DNA of 64,000 nucleotides from Aplectana chamaeleonis (taxonomy: Eukaryota > Nematoda > Chromadorea > Rhabditida > Cosmocercidae). Below the pieces are notes generated by a model, which made no database searches, was not told the origin of the DNA, and saw only the letters and a program-made list of their open reading frames with translations. The stretch covers positions 119,501 through 183,500 of the forward strand of contig JAPDOI010001322.1 in the NCBI GenBank assembly GCA_029168955.1, read 5' to 3'. The position numbers and the translations under genes are program-made. Of this stretch, positions 1 through 10,689 are shown piece after piece; the first letter of the stretch is position 1; every line of letters begins with the position of its first letter.

Positions 1-203
1 GGCGTGTTGGTGTACTGCTACGATAGCGGTGGATCCCTGTAGCACGTGCACCCGCTATTAAATTTTGCAGCATGTGCTCGTGTGTTGAAATTCATCAGCG
101 TGTGCTGCAGTTTGGAGCACATACTCGTTTGATAGTTTTTTTTTTCGATGTGGTCAATCGAGTTGAATGCATATTCAGCACGCATTGAATGCGGCGATTT
201 TCT
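1..203 (-). repeat. dispersed repeat with CACGTG-like palindromic units, copy 1
   Basis: The reverse complement of this stretch matches 32470-32690 over most of its length: both contain a block reading ATCGCCGCATTCAATGCGTG followed by several units of roughly 28 bases built around GAGCACGTGCTGCAAAATTT. The unit core is close to a palindrome (CACGTG centre). The repeat begins at or before the window edge and stops about 35 bases short of the stop codon of the SET gene. No coding potential or transposase was seen. The mechanism of spread is unknown. Confidence 0.6.
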
Positions 204-236
204 GAGAATGTGTATTATCAGTAACCAAAACATTGT

Positions 237-3200
237 CTAAGAGGCATGTTTTTCTATTATGTTCACAAGCATTTTGATGTTAAGAGATCGCTTCTGAACA
301 ATTTTGGAAAACATTTCCCGTTTACATACGGGGAAATAGAAGATAGCTATTTTCATAGGCCGAATGACTTCCAAAACGTTTCGTTGTCGGTACTCATCTG
401 CTGCTTGCTCTTTCTAAAACAGGTTTTGATTTAGTCAACTTTTCAATGTTTCAACTCAACAAGTAACTTCTTACCTCAATTCTCCATTCCTTAGACTTTT
501 CTGAAAACAAGAGACAGTTGCCGTAGCTACCTTTATCACTCTCGTAAAGATAGCTTCCGAAGAGTAGAGCGGTAACTGAACTGCTGTTTTCGGTCTCTTT
601 GAGTAGGAGTACAACAAGACGTTCCCTCTCGTATCCGTCCACCTTAGCCCTTAGAATAACTTTCATTAGGCTACTCGCATATTTGGGGAAGAGGATGTCC
701 GTGTTTTTGAAAGTGTCCTGAATTCTTTTTTACCAATTGAGGATATTGTTGAAATTTTCAGGATGATTTACCTTGCACTTAAGAAGTACTTCACGGCCAT
801 TCTTATACGCATCCAATCCACATTTGATCCTCCTACCGTCGAGGATAAGGGAATTCCCAGTTTTTCTCATGAGCGAGGTTAGCACTTTAGGTGCCTTAAC
901 TGGATTTCTGGTATGGGTTTGCAGTGCGTCTTGTGATATGCTGTCATTGTCGTTCGGACCAATATTTGCCATTTCTGTGGGCCAGTCACGGAGGGCGAGA
1001 GTTGATTCTAAAATATGAACTTCAGAAATTGAATATTTCTAGTTAATATTATTTTGTTCCATATACACTTTTGAGGACTTGTTGGGCGTAACACAAATTA
1101 ACCTATAGGGTTCGAATCGATCAATGATATGTGTTGCTAGCATTGAGTACTACATGGTAACAGAATTCTGTTGGAACTCTGACGAATCTAATTTATCCTT
1201 TGTCGTTATAGGAGCGAAAAGGACCCCAAGTCGATGTTTAGTATGCAAAATAAGCTTTGGCCGACTTGTGACAAGGTAAAGGGAGGGGGTAGGGGTTGAG
1301 ATTTTCACATCTGCAGCTTACCAGGATTGTCGCATTGTTCGCAAATACAGCGGCTATGGATATTTTCATCGAACTGTCTCCCACAGTTCCACAACAGCTG
1401 TTGACCCTCCTGAAAAAATATGTGTAAAAATCAATTATGTAGAGCAGATTACAGTTGGATGTGTTAAAAACCCAGTTTGGTGGAGATGTATCAAAATTCC
1501 TAAGAAGATTATTATTAATAAGATGTGTTTTGTTGTTAAAAATATGGTGTCGCGGTTATTTTGTTTAGAAAAATCATCGATTCAGAGCTGTTTTATACGT
1601 TTAGAAATTGAAAACAATAAAGGTTCCTTGTTACATGATTTATCAGTTCGGCTGCTCGGACATTCTGTTTTTTTAGGTTTTCAAAAAACCAAATTCAACT
1701 TCCTCAAACAAAACCTGGCAGAAGATGAAGTTTGAATACCTGTATGCGGATTTGATATTTTGGTGTATATTTTGTGTCCACCGTTAGAGTTGAGAGTGAG
1801 ATTTTTTACGGGACTCTTTTCGAGGAGAACCTATTTGAAGCTCTTTGATTGCATAAAGGGCATACCTCGATATTTCTAGTCGCTTTAAAAGCGGTCAACA
1901 CTGTTGTCTGTGTCTTAGAGTACCTCTTCACAACTTGCTCCATCTCGAGGTTTGGATGGTGTCGGCTGTGATTGATAAGCCTTCCTAGAATAATGGACCC
2001 TTTGTAGATGGGCGGATGCGCGAGGATAGTGAGCTTCTCATATCCGCCGTTCAGCCGAGGTACTAAAATGAACAAAGTTGCATTGCGTTTTAGGACAACG
2101 GACAACGTTTTTGGAAAATAGTGGTGAGCATTTAGCATGAACCAACCAAAGATATCCGCTTCATAGTTCCCTAGCTTCCTCATTTCATCTGCGGACGTTT
2201 TCTTCGAAAGGTCGGCCATGAATGCCTGAGTAACGACTATTCCTCTAGAATTGATAAATACGTAAGGTAGGCCCGATTCCGTCTCTACTATGCTACTAAG
2301 ACAGAGTATACCTTAGCGGTAATCGCATACAATAGACCTCTGTGGAATGTGGACCTTCGCGAAGACACCCCAACCTTCAATCGACGGTATATCTCTGATT
2401 TGAAGCCAATTGAAGTTTTGAATTGATAGGGAGACTTGTATTTCTGTTTTCTTGTGAATTAATGCATAGTGTACCTGAATGGGTTTGACCGTTCTTCGGA
2501 CGTCGAAACAACTAATTTCATACTCATTCCTGAAGGAAACTAAGCCTCCATCGTAGGGGCTATTGTTAAACCTCTTAAAGTGCTCCGTTATGCTTTTTCG
2601 GGATTCAGGTTGTGCTTCTGTGGTGGATGGTCCTGCAATTGATGTGTTCTGGTCTTTATCAGCTTTAGTTATGCATAAATAATCACCTTTTCGTGCAAAT
2701 AGCTTCGATTTTTCGTTTTCACCCGCTGGCGTGGGCTGTCCTTTTCTTCTTCTTCGATTCCTCCAGCATCTTCAAGTAAATTTTCCACTGATTCGACATC
2801 AGCGTCGGAAAACTCTTCGAGACTTGCTATATCGGATGATCCAGAATCATTTTCGGACTCAACTGTAGAGACATCTAGCATTTTGGGGTCCTGTCCTCGA
2901 TCCTTCAAATGAACTTGGGAACTGAATTTAAGGTAAACTTATACCAATCAAGTTGGAAAATTCTCATTCCCTTCTAGTACAACAATACCTTCGAATTATC
3001 CTTTCAGATCTTCTCTGCTCTGTCACAGCCTTAGAGGAGGTTTTTGTGGGTTGAGATTTGATGACAGATGTTTTGGTAGAACGATATATGGTGGCTCGAG
3101 TTGTGATGGGGATAGAATGGACGTCATCGCTGTTCACAGAACATTCCTCATCTCCACTTTCAACATCGGTCGATTCTCCTTTGTCCAGTTCGGCTTGGCA

Positions 3201-3346
3201 TTGTTCTGATTGCTTGCTTACTTTTCGGGAGCTGCGATATCATTAATTTTTTTCAGTGCAAAGCGTATTTATAGTACATATTTCATTTACTTAGGAACTC
3301 GCCTCTCAACCTCCAAATTCAGCATACAGTGGAGAATGTCATTCAT
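237..3346 (-). CDS. SET-domain (protein-lysine methyltransferase-like) gene, 8 exons, one in-frame stop
   Basis: Exons by splice signals and phase: 3291-3346, 2989-3231, 2723-2921, 1866-2648, 1322-1409, 772-1007, 475-717, 237-413; introns are 54-74 nt apart from two of 314 and 456 nt. Start chosen at ATG 3344-3346 (MNDILHCML), directly after an in-frame TGA; TAG ends it at 237-239. Exons 2-3 encode an acidic, serine-rich, probably disordered N-terminus. Exon 4 carries EGWGVFAKVHIPQRSIVCDY (SET-N) and later GRLINHSRHHPNL, the cofactor-binding NHS motif of SET enzymes; exon 5 gives EGQQLLWNCGRQF, matching the GEELLYDYG motif, followed by a CICEQC post-SET cysteine cluster. The last three exons are unrecognised. 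A TAA at 2313-2315 interrupts exon 4 right after CDYR, so the gene is either a young pseudogene, a sequence error, or spliced otherwise. The exon 3/4 junction is the least certain. Family membership is secure; the exact methyltransferase class and substrate are not. Confidence 0.75.
2313..2315 (-). other. in-frame TAA inside the SET domain coding exon
   Basis: The reading frame on both sides of this TAA is the same (VCDYR before, GILCLSSIVETESG after), and no intron of usable length can be drawn around it: the nearest GT donor and AG acceptor are only about 16 bases apart. Everything else in the gene keeps phase. Confidence 0.75.
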
Positions 3347-3380
3347 AGAAATTTTGTCTTTTTCGCATCGAATCGATGTT

Positions 3381-3400
3381 TTGCACAACGCGTTGTGCAA
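3381..3400. promoter_or_regulatory. perfect 20-bp palindrome just upstream of the SET gene start
   Basis: TTGCACAACG is followed directly by its reverse complement CGTTGTGCAA, 35 bases before the proposed ATG. A second imperfect palindrome (CATCGA-A-TCGATG) lies beside it at 3366-3378. The position fits a dimeric transcription factor site or a 5' UTR hairpin. That role is inference from position and symmetry only. Confidence 0.35.
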
Positions 3401-4336
3401 GGTCTTTCAACCGCTAGGTACGCAAGTAAAAATTTCATTAAGAATAAAAATTTAAAAAAAAATATTCATGCATTATTTGATGCGGAGAATCAGGAAAGAT
3501 ATTCCAGTTACGTCCTTGTCCATAAGTTTTTATACGATGAATTATTACACATTTTCACACGTTCACAACCCCAGCGTCTGTGGTTTCACATGCAACAATA
3601 TTTTACACGGCTATAATTTGAATTTTCAAGCCCAAACACCGAAATTCTAGCTCATTTCAAGGCATCCTTTAATCCTAAGTACAGCATGTATTTATCATCT
3701 CCTCAGTCCCTGTCCAGGTTTGTCCTTTGTTTATTTCACAAATGCTATTCAGACATTAATTCAACATATTTAACTAAAGGAACTTTAGGATTTAGGATTA
3801 GCGTATTTTATGATTGAATCTTTGCAATTTATTGATTACCTAATCTGAAATATAATCATTTGTTAATACAATGCAGGTGCCACTACATATAGTTTTCGTA
3901 TAACCGGAACATTGTCTAAATGTAGGTCTAACAGGAATTGAAATATTAAACTAGTATTTATGTAACTGAGGAACAATGTAGGTATAGAAGGAATTGAAAT
4001 CTATGATTCATACCCGCTCTATTCAGCAAGTAGGAGTAATCGAAAGCAATGTAAGTAATACTATGGGAGAGATTGTAGACGCCTTCTCCAGGTAATAACT
4101 GGTGCACCTGACCCGTGCACGCCTGCTATGCACACCAAACACTAAACAATACCAGAGGTGTCGACACCTCTCAGCATAATACCCTCTTACCCATTAATGC
4201 AGTACCACAGGTAACCATTATCAGAAACAATGTCCAACATTGACATCTCAAGCAGACAATGACTTGCCACAAATTTCAACGGATTGTTTTTGAGTGTTGC
4301 AGTAAGTATCGAGTTTTTTATCTGGAACTAATACAG
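3401..4336. other. AT-rich intergenic stretch, no gene seen
   Basis: No exon-like frame or RNA was recognised. It holds an 18-bp perfect palindrome AGAGGTGTCGACACCTCT at 4154-4171 and a degenerate short duplication (AGGAATTGAAAT) near 3930 and 3989. Confidence 0.5.
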
Positions 4337-4884
4337 AAGAGAAAAGAAGAAGAAGGATGTAGAGGAGTAAGAAGTTGATAAAGTCCGTTTCGCCTCTGCC
4401 CGCAGACGAACCTTACCAAACAATTCTGCCGAGGCTCCTCAGTGAGGAACAGAATTGTCGATGAGAAATAAATGAGAAAGCTGAGCCACAAGCGGAAATT
4501 GTTAGCAAGAATAATGAAAGGAAACTGAGCGAGAAAGAAGAGGTGCGGAAAAGTGGTAGAACAATGAAAGTCCAAAATGGGGAAAGGTCAGGTCCAAAAT
4601 CAATGTGGAATCAATAAAGTCGTATGGTGTAGGTCGTTCAACAATAGCAGTAGCTGGAATAGAAACAGAATTCGAGACTTTAGTGTAGCTAATATTCGAA
4701 TTTATAGAATAGCAACGACAAGTTTTTAACATGATTGTAATCATCTGGCAAAGGAACTTATATGAAATTTTTTTGTTGCGATAGATGCATTTGACTATGT
4801 TAACGACAATAAATTCTGAAAGAGTATCCATTGTTTAATAGTGAGTTTTTCAATTCTTTCAATTTATCTATGAAAAACTTCACC

Positions 4885-5862
4885 TCAGAGACAGACATTG
4901 GCTATCCTCAAGGCCTCTGTGTAAATTGTTGAGGCCTTGATGATAACAGAAACTGCAGAATCTGATTGTGGGAACTTCTTCACTATGAAGTCAAAGTCAT
5001 CTGTTTTATTGTATAAATTGGTCAAAATTGCATTATTATCTATTCTTATATTGATATCTAAGTAATTAGTATGAAATTCATTCATGTGAGTTCTTTTAAT
5101 CTCTAATACATTATTATAAACAGCTGCTAACAAATCTTCAACATATTGATCATTTTTGTTGTGAATAACCAATAAGTCGTCCATATATCTAAATGGCTCC
5201 AATAGTACATTCTGATTAAAGAGAAAAAGTTTTGGAAAATTGAAACTCCATCACAGATAAGACCAGGTCTGCTAAAATTGGACTAAAATTACCGCCTTGT
5301 GGTACCCTTGTTTCTGTTTGAAAACGATGCCTCCGAATAAACAGTAACTATTGTTGAGAAGGTAATCAATGCTGTAGATTAAATCTTGCTTAGTATAATA
5401 TCTATAACTATTACTCCTCAAATGACTATCCGTATAGAAGGATTTGAAACCATTACTTGCAATGAATTTCTTGTTTGAGTTTTTGTAGCGCACGTTGACC
5501 AAGTAACTCATACAGCTAATAATAGTGGTATGAGGTAGGTTGGTAAACATATCCGTAAAATCTGCAGAATACAACTTCGCATTTGTATATTTAAATGCGT
5601 TCAATTGCTCTCCAATATTTGTGTTTGTTATTGCCCAGTATGTTTTGATTGTTTTATGACGAGAACGCACTATATTAGTGTAATTTACAAAATGTTTCTT
5701 GAGCGTCGTGAATATCACGCATAACTCTTGAGATTGTGGTTTCAAACTGCTATTATGCGCACCAGTAATACATCTGAATTTAATAGGAGTTTTATGCAAT
5801 TTCGGTATGGCATAAATCAATGGAAGTGTGCAATCCACATCGAACTTCAAATTGTTTTTCAA
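4885..5862 (-). pseudogene. reverse transcriptase core of the Penelope-like element
   Basis: The 5862-5272 block has YAIPKLHKTPIKFRCITGA (fingers), then LYSADFTDMFTNLPH, whose aspartates are the palm motif A. One base is missing at about 5290; shifting the frame there restores VPQGGNFSPILADL, the PQG motif. The next block, 5202-4885, begins with PFRYMDDLLVI, the catalytic YMDD box, and ends at LRIANVCL. All catalytic aspartates are present, but the frame break near 5290 means no full RT can be made. The terminal part after YMDD is the thumb region. Confidence 0.8.
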
Positions 5863-6990
5863 GTTAAAAACTTATGTTTTAGGATTATCGAAATTTCATT
5901 TGCATTTGGTACAGCTTCATTAACTTGGTTATAATCTTCATATATTATTGTATTGTTAATTTCATCAAAACCAATTCCCATTTCTTTCATGAGAAACATG
6001 AGGTAATACTTCTTGCAAATTACTCCGTAGTTATTACTAGCCTTATCCAATGGACAAAATATGAAAGTCTTTTGCAACTTTTTCACAACTCCATAAGGAA
6101 ACCTTACAGTATTTTCTACAAGTAGCAGACTATGAAGAAGTGGCTTGATTCTTTTCCTGTATTGTGTTTTTAGAAAAGATATTATACAGTTAATCTTTTC
6201 AGCGTTTAGTTCAAACTTATTGATCAGAAAATTGATAGCCTCAAGTGTGGTTTGATAGAAAATGTTTTTTATATCAAGTCTATTTGATATGTCATTAATC
6301 CTGAACTTAGTGCCTTTATTAAGGATGTCTCTGAAACCGATATCGTCGATTAATTCCAAATTCCCTGTGATTATATGCCTACTGTGAGGGCAAATATAAT
6401 CACGATATTTATCACTATCTGTTTCACAAACGCATGTTGAACTCAATATAGATCGAATTTCAGTGGCAGTAAGAGTTCTCAAAAATTTGTTATAATTGTA
6501 AATTCTGGAAGAAATAGGGTTGTTATAAGTGTATAAAGGTCTGAAAATTTTTGTATTGTTTTCTATGTTACCAATTATGTTTTGATGGCAGGGAGTTAAG
6601 AATTCTGTTAAAATTTACTTTATCAAAAATTTTATTGGCAAAGGGAATTTTTAATAAGATGGCCTTCCAATTTACGTCCTTGGACTTACATGTCACGATG
6701 TTATAGTGCAAGCTGGTTAGCAAACATAAGACAAGAAATTTATACTTATGTTGAACATTTTTCAAAATTCTGTTGATAATGAAGCGTTCAGAAGATTTTT
6801 CATGTTTTTCTTTGTCCAAGGATTTGAGCAGTCTATAAACTTCTATTGGTCTACCAAGATCATTTTCATGATTGGTCAGATAGTCAAGAATGTCCTTATA
6901 TCTTTCTTTTTATTTATAGACCTCTTAGGTTTCTTTTTCCCTCTGTTTTCTTTCTTTAGTGATATGAAGTGAGAAAAAGGGATGACTGTT
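5859..6990 (-). pseudogene. N-terminal (pre-RT) region of the Penelope-like element
   Basis: Two open blocks, 6819-6568 and 6482-5859, follow one another with a short broken gap that translates sensibly if one frame change is allowed. The second block includes CVCETDSDKYRDYICPHSRH then HIITGNLELI, and further on FIFCPLDKASNNYGVICKKY, a block conserved just before the RT fingers in this element group (PxDKxxNN and KKYY). It lies in order between the GIY-YIG module and the RT core, so it is part of the same single polyprotein. No host function is implied. Confidence 0.7.
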
Positions 6991-7029
6991 CTTGTATCAA
7001 AGCGGATTTACAACGTCCGTAATATTGCC

Positions 7030-7322
7030 ATAGCCCTTAATATTATCATTAAGTCCAAATGGATGAGCAGTCATTAAAAAGCTTGATCCAAAACAATTCC
7101 TTTTCTAGCAAAACGCTCCAGGTCTTCATTTGACTTTAAAGCATCAAGGACATACACAGAAAATCCTGAACGGCATTGTTGAAAATGCCTCATATAAAAG
7201 TGTGTGTTTTTTGAAGGTTTTCGAATTATTCAGATGTTCTCTAATTCTGATTTTCAGACTTGCTGTGTAATTCCAACATATTGTTTACTGCAACAATTGC
7301 ACTGCAAGCAATAGACCACTCC
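7030..7322 (-). pseudogene. GIY-YIG endonuclease module of the Penelope-like element
   Basis: The first frame reads GVVYCLQCNCCSKQYVGITQ: VYCLQC is the GIY-equivalent strand preceded by paired cysteines, and QYVGIT is the YIG-equivalent strand. After one frameshift it continues SLKIRIREHLNNSK, carrying the arginine and RxxEH stretch expected on the following helix. A further shift gives DALKSNEDLERFAR, with the glutamate-containing segment expected near the metal site, and then HPFGLNDNIKGYG, which is typical of the end of this module in Naiad-type elements. The cysteine spacing CxxCxCC is characteristic of the zinc-binding variant. Function in a live element is to nick target DNA for primed reverse transcription; here it is broken. 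Confidence 0.75.
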
Positions 7323-7559
7323 TTAGTATTACAATTGGTGGACGAAGTGTGATAAGTATTAATTAAAAATTTGTAGTATTAGAACAAATCTGATTCTCAA
7401 ATCTGATAATACTGCAAATGCTACAATTATTTTAAACTTTTCACCCACTGTATGGCCTCCCAAGTCCTTAACTGTATACTGCCCATTACTTACCTTGTAC
7501 TTCGTGAAACTCGATACCTGAAAGTAATTGCTCTGACTGACTTGCATGGAGTTTTTTGA

Positions 7560-8311
7560 CTGTTAAATCCACATCACCTTGGAAGCCAAGCCTAAGTGAA
7601 GGGGATCCACCTTAAGGTTGGTGTACCGAAAGGCTTCTGGTGGGGCTGCCACCAAGGGAATGGCGGGCCCTTTTTGTTCCAAAGAACCAGTGTTACCGGA
7701 AGCCTGCAGAGCAGATCCCAACCCCGCTACTCTACACCCCACATCAGCAACAACGCCTATTTTTAGGAGGAGGTATGGCCCTCCTTGAGTGGTTGAATGT
7801 AGTGTTACTGGGATATGTCTAAACCCACATACATGCAAGACAAAGAACAAAAAAAAATGAAAATAAAGGGAGGGTATGTATTAGCTTGGAAGGAAGCTCA
7901 TACACGAAGGCTAATAAGATGTAAAAATAATATGTTCTACCACTGAAACAAAATTGTGCATGCTTTCACTGAGAGCTTATCATAACTCTTTCAAGTACCT
8001 ATCCATTGAAATGAATTTTCCACATGTCCAAAAATTAACAAATTAATATATGTGTAGTATAATGAAATTTCAGATGTCACAACCATCCCAGTAGAGAAGA
8101 GAAGCTAAACATTAAAGATCGAACTGCTAGAAGAAGTATTGAGAGTTCAGGAGACCAGCCGGTCCGGAAATTCACCAGTCGGTGCTGAGGCATGTTTCCT
8201 CAAAGAGAGAATCTGTCATAATATTGTGTTCATTACCCGATAAACGGTGCTGCTCTGCGCACACACACACGGGTTTCCCTCTGTGTTGTGCACGCAAAAC
8301 AGTGCAACCAA
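7560..8311. other. spacer between the two Penelope-like copies
   Basis: The piece 7563-7850 is more GC-rich and may be the 5' UTR or promoter of the element, since it lies between the 5' part of the full copy and the 3' end of the truncated copy. No protein motif was seen. The rest is AT-rich without recognisable content. Confidence 0.35.
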
Positions 8312-9237
8312 AAGAGAAAAGAAGAAGAAGGATGTAGAGGAGTAAGAAGTTGATAAAGTCCGTTTCGCCTCTGCCCGCAGACGAACCTTACCAAACAATT
8401 CTGCCGAGGCTCCTCAGTGAGGAACAGAATTGTCGATGAGAAATAAATGAGAAAGCTGAGCCACAAGCGGAAATTGTTAGCAAGAATAATGAAAGAAACT
8501 GAGTGAGAAAGAAGAGGTGGGGAAGAGTGCTAGAACAATGAAAGTCCAAAATGGGGAAAGGTCAGGTCCAAAATCAATGTGGAATCAATAAAGTCGTATG
8601 GTGTAGGTCGTTCAACAATAGCAGTAGCTGGAATAGAACAGAATTCGAGACTTTAGTGTAGCTAATATTCGAATTTATAGAATAGCAACGACAAGTTTTT
8701 TAACATGATTGTAATCATCTGCAAAAGGAACTTATATGAAATTTTTGGTTGCGATAGATGCATTTGACTATGTTAACGACAATAAATTCTGAAGAGTATC
8801 CATTGTTTAATAGTGAGTTTTCAATTCTTTCAATTTATCTATGGAAAAACTTCACCTCAGAGCAGACATTGGTTATCCTCAAGGCCTCTGTGTAAATTGT
8901 TGAGGCCTTGATGATAACAGAAACTGCAGAATCTGATTGTGGGAACTTCTTCACTATGAAGTCAAAGTCATCTGTTTTATTGTATAAATTGGTCAAAATT
9001 GCATTATTATCTATTCTTATATTGATATCAAGTAATTAGTATGAAATTCATTCATGTGAGTTCTTTTAATCTCTAATGCATTATTATAAACAGCTGCTAA
9101 CAAATCTTCCAACATATTGATCATTTTTTTGTTGTGAATAACCAATAAGTCGTCCATATATCTAAATGGCTCCAACAGTACATTCTGATTAAGAGAAAAA
9201 GTTTTGGAAAATTGAAACTCCATCACAGATAAGACCA
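8312..9237 (-). mobile_element. 5'-truncated second copy of the same Penelope-like element
   Basis: This stretch is nearly identical to 4337-5262 and differs mainly by single-base indels, with the same 3' end. It covers the 3' UTR, the YMDD box (PFRYMDDLLVI) and the RT block just before it (VLSVMEFQFSKTFSL), then stops abruptly at 9237 where unrelated sequence begins. It lies upstream, in element orientation, of the fuller copy in the same direction. A tandem partial copy of this kind (pseudo-LTR) is typical of Penelope-like elements. Confidence 0.85.
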
Positions 9238-9239
9238 TA

Positions 9240-10195
9240 CTATAAGATGACTATAAGATCTTTAATGAGAATGCGAGTCTCAGCTCATGACCCAAGTAGA
9301 GGTCTATTGCCGCGGTTCATTAGGGGTATTAAAGGGAGCTGGAATTGTCTCATGGCTGGCCAGCTCCTTGCTATTCCTGAAACATTTCATCCTCTTGTCA
9401 CGAATAAGAACCCAAATACATCCTATAGGCCCCTTACGCAATGCAATACACCGTCTCATAAACTGTTTATAGACAAAGGCAAATATTGCACCAACACTGG
9501 ATCATAATAATCGAGAGATGAGCGTCCATACAGTGTTTCTGTTAGGAACACCTCTGTCGGATAAGCTTTCGTTCCTGCTCCGTCTCAGCCAGCCTATTAC
9601 GCATCGTCCTTTGTTTTTATCCTGATTCAAGCTCATTTCGCTCCCAATCTCCAGCTCATCTGTAAATAGAAATAAGAAAGGGGACATTCCTGACTTTGAA
9701 AATTCCCGCCGAGCAATAACCGAGATACTGCCCACAAGAGCCGATGCGAAACGAAATGGGCTATTTCTCGGCTATTCCTCGGCCAGAACTCCCAAGGAAA
9801 TTAGGCGCTCAAAGGAGATTACGAAAAAATTACGAAAAAAACCGACCCGCCTCAACTTGTTAAAATAAATCTCCATGCTGATCAATTCATTGAAGTCATT
9901 ATAGGCTTTTATTTTGCGCTCTCAGAATCAAAATCATTGTCGGATTTAGCGCAGGGTTTAAATTTACAAACCCAAACCTCCATAAATCCATTAATCTGAT
10001 TTTTTCTCCCACGGCGATATAAATTTACGTTAAGAATCAGAACAATTATTCAAGAACCGAACTTATAAGCTTTTTTTCATACTTCTTAACGCACATTTAC
10101 TTTCCCTATTTGTTAATTCCTCCGAAACATCTTAGCACTCGACTGCTCTGGAACTGTAGTGGTATGGTTGTTTATTGACTCTATACTCCAATTGA
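9240..10195. other. no recognised gene or repeat
   Basis: The short frames here (for example 9247-9507 and 9735-9502) show no motif, signal or splice-chained structure. The stretch may hold unrecognised repeat remnants. Confidence 0.4.
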
Positions 10196-10196
10196 A

Positions 10197-10680
10197 GGTA
10201 CAGGACACCCAAAAAAATCAATTTTCAGATTTTATGCTTATCTTGGAAAGAGTCACACGCTGATCACAGTGTTATCTCTGAAATCGTCCGAGACCTTCTT
10301 TGAACAGAGTTATAGCTCTTCAGAGATGCCTAAAATTTGAGGCTGAAAATTTGGTGGACAAGTTGTCTCAGGCCTGTATTTCTCTTCATTCGCAATCGTT
10401 GCGCGAGAGCGAGCCAGGATAAGGAGACAGTCCGGTAATGGACTGAAGAACCACGACTTGTTGGAATTTATCCATCCATCGAGCCGCTATCGAGTTCGAA
10501 AATCTGTTAGGGGGTCGGGCCTGTGGTGGTGAGCGAAGGGGGTCGGGCATGTGGTGGTCGCTTATATTTCGCTTATTTGGAGGAATTGAGATCTCGTATT
10601 TGGCACGTGTTATACAGGAGGGGTCTTCTACATAATTACATGAAAATCTCAAAATTCGTATCTGAGGGTGTACTGTGCCT
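10197..10680 (-). mobile_element. MITE family A, copy 1
   Basis: The ends are imperfect inverted repeats: AAGGTACAGGACACCC at the left and the complement of AGGCACAGTACACCC at the right. The interior matches, in the opposite orientation, 22393-22869, and a more diverged copy at 45564-46040. The 88-codon frame inside (10652-10386) is shared between copies only because the copies are recent, and it has no protein motif. It is a short non-autonomous DNA transposon. The superfamily is not clear because no target duplication was convincing. Confidence 0.65.
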
Positions 10681-10689
10681 CTAAGTCAG

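Larger units (their letters stand above)
4337..7350 (-). mobile_element. Penelope-like retroelement with N-terminal GIY-YIG (Naiad-type), decayed
   Basis: Read on the minus strand, a GIY-YIG nuclease module comes first (about 7322-7030), then an N-terminal region (6990-5859), then the reverse transcriptase (5862-4885), then a 3' UTR to about 4337. Canonical Penelope elements carry GIY-YIG after the RT; the permuted order is the mark of the Naiad clade described by Arkhipova and colleagues. At least four frameshifts or stops break the ORF, so the copy is inactive. The 3' terminus coincides exactly with that of a second copy at 8312, which supports a true element end. The 5' end is not defined and may reach 7550. 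Confidence 0.82.

Noticed and set aside
1105..1125. GGTTCGAATC-like motif resembling a tRNA B box
   Set aside because: No A box, acceptor stem or cloverleaf can be drawn around it; it lies in an intron of the SET gene.
10386..10652. 88-codon frame repeated at 22414-22680 as an apparent conserved protein
   Set aside because: It is carried by the MITE A repeat; a third, older copy at 45.6 kb has lost the frame, as expected for non-coding DNA.
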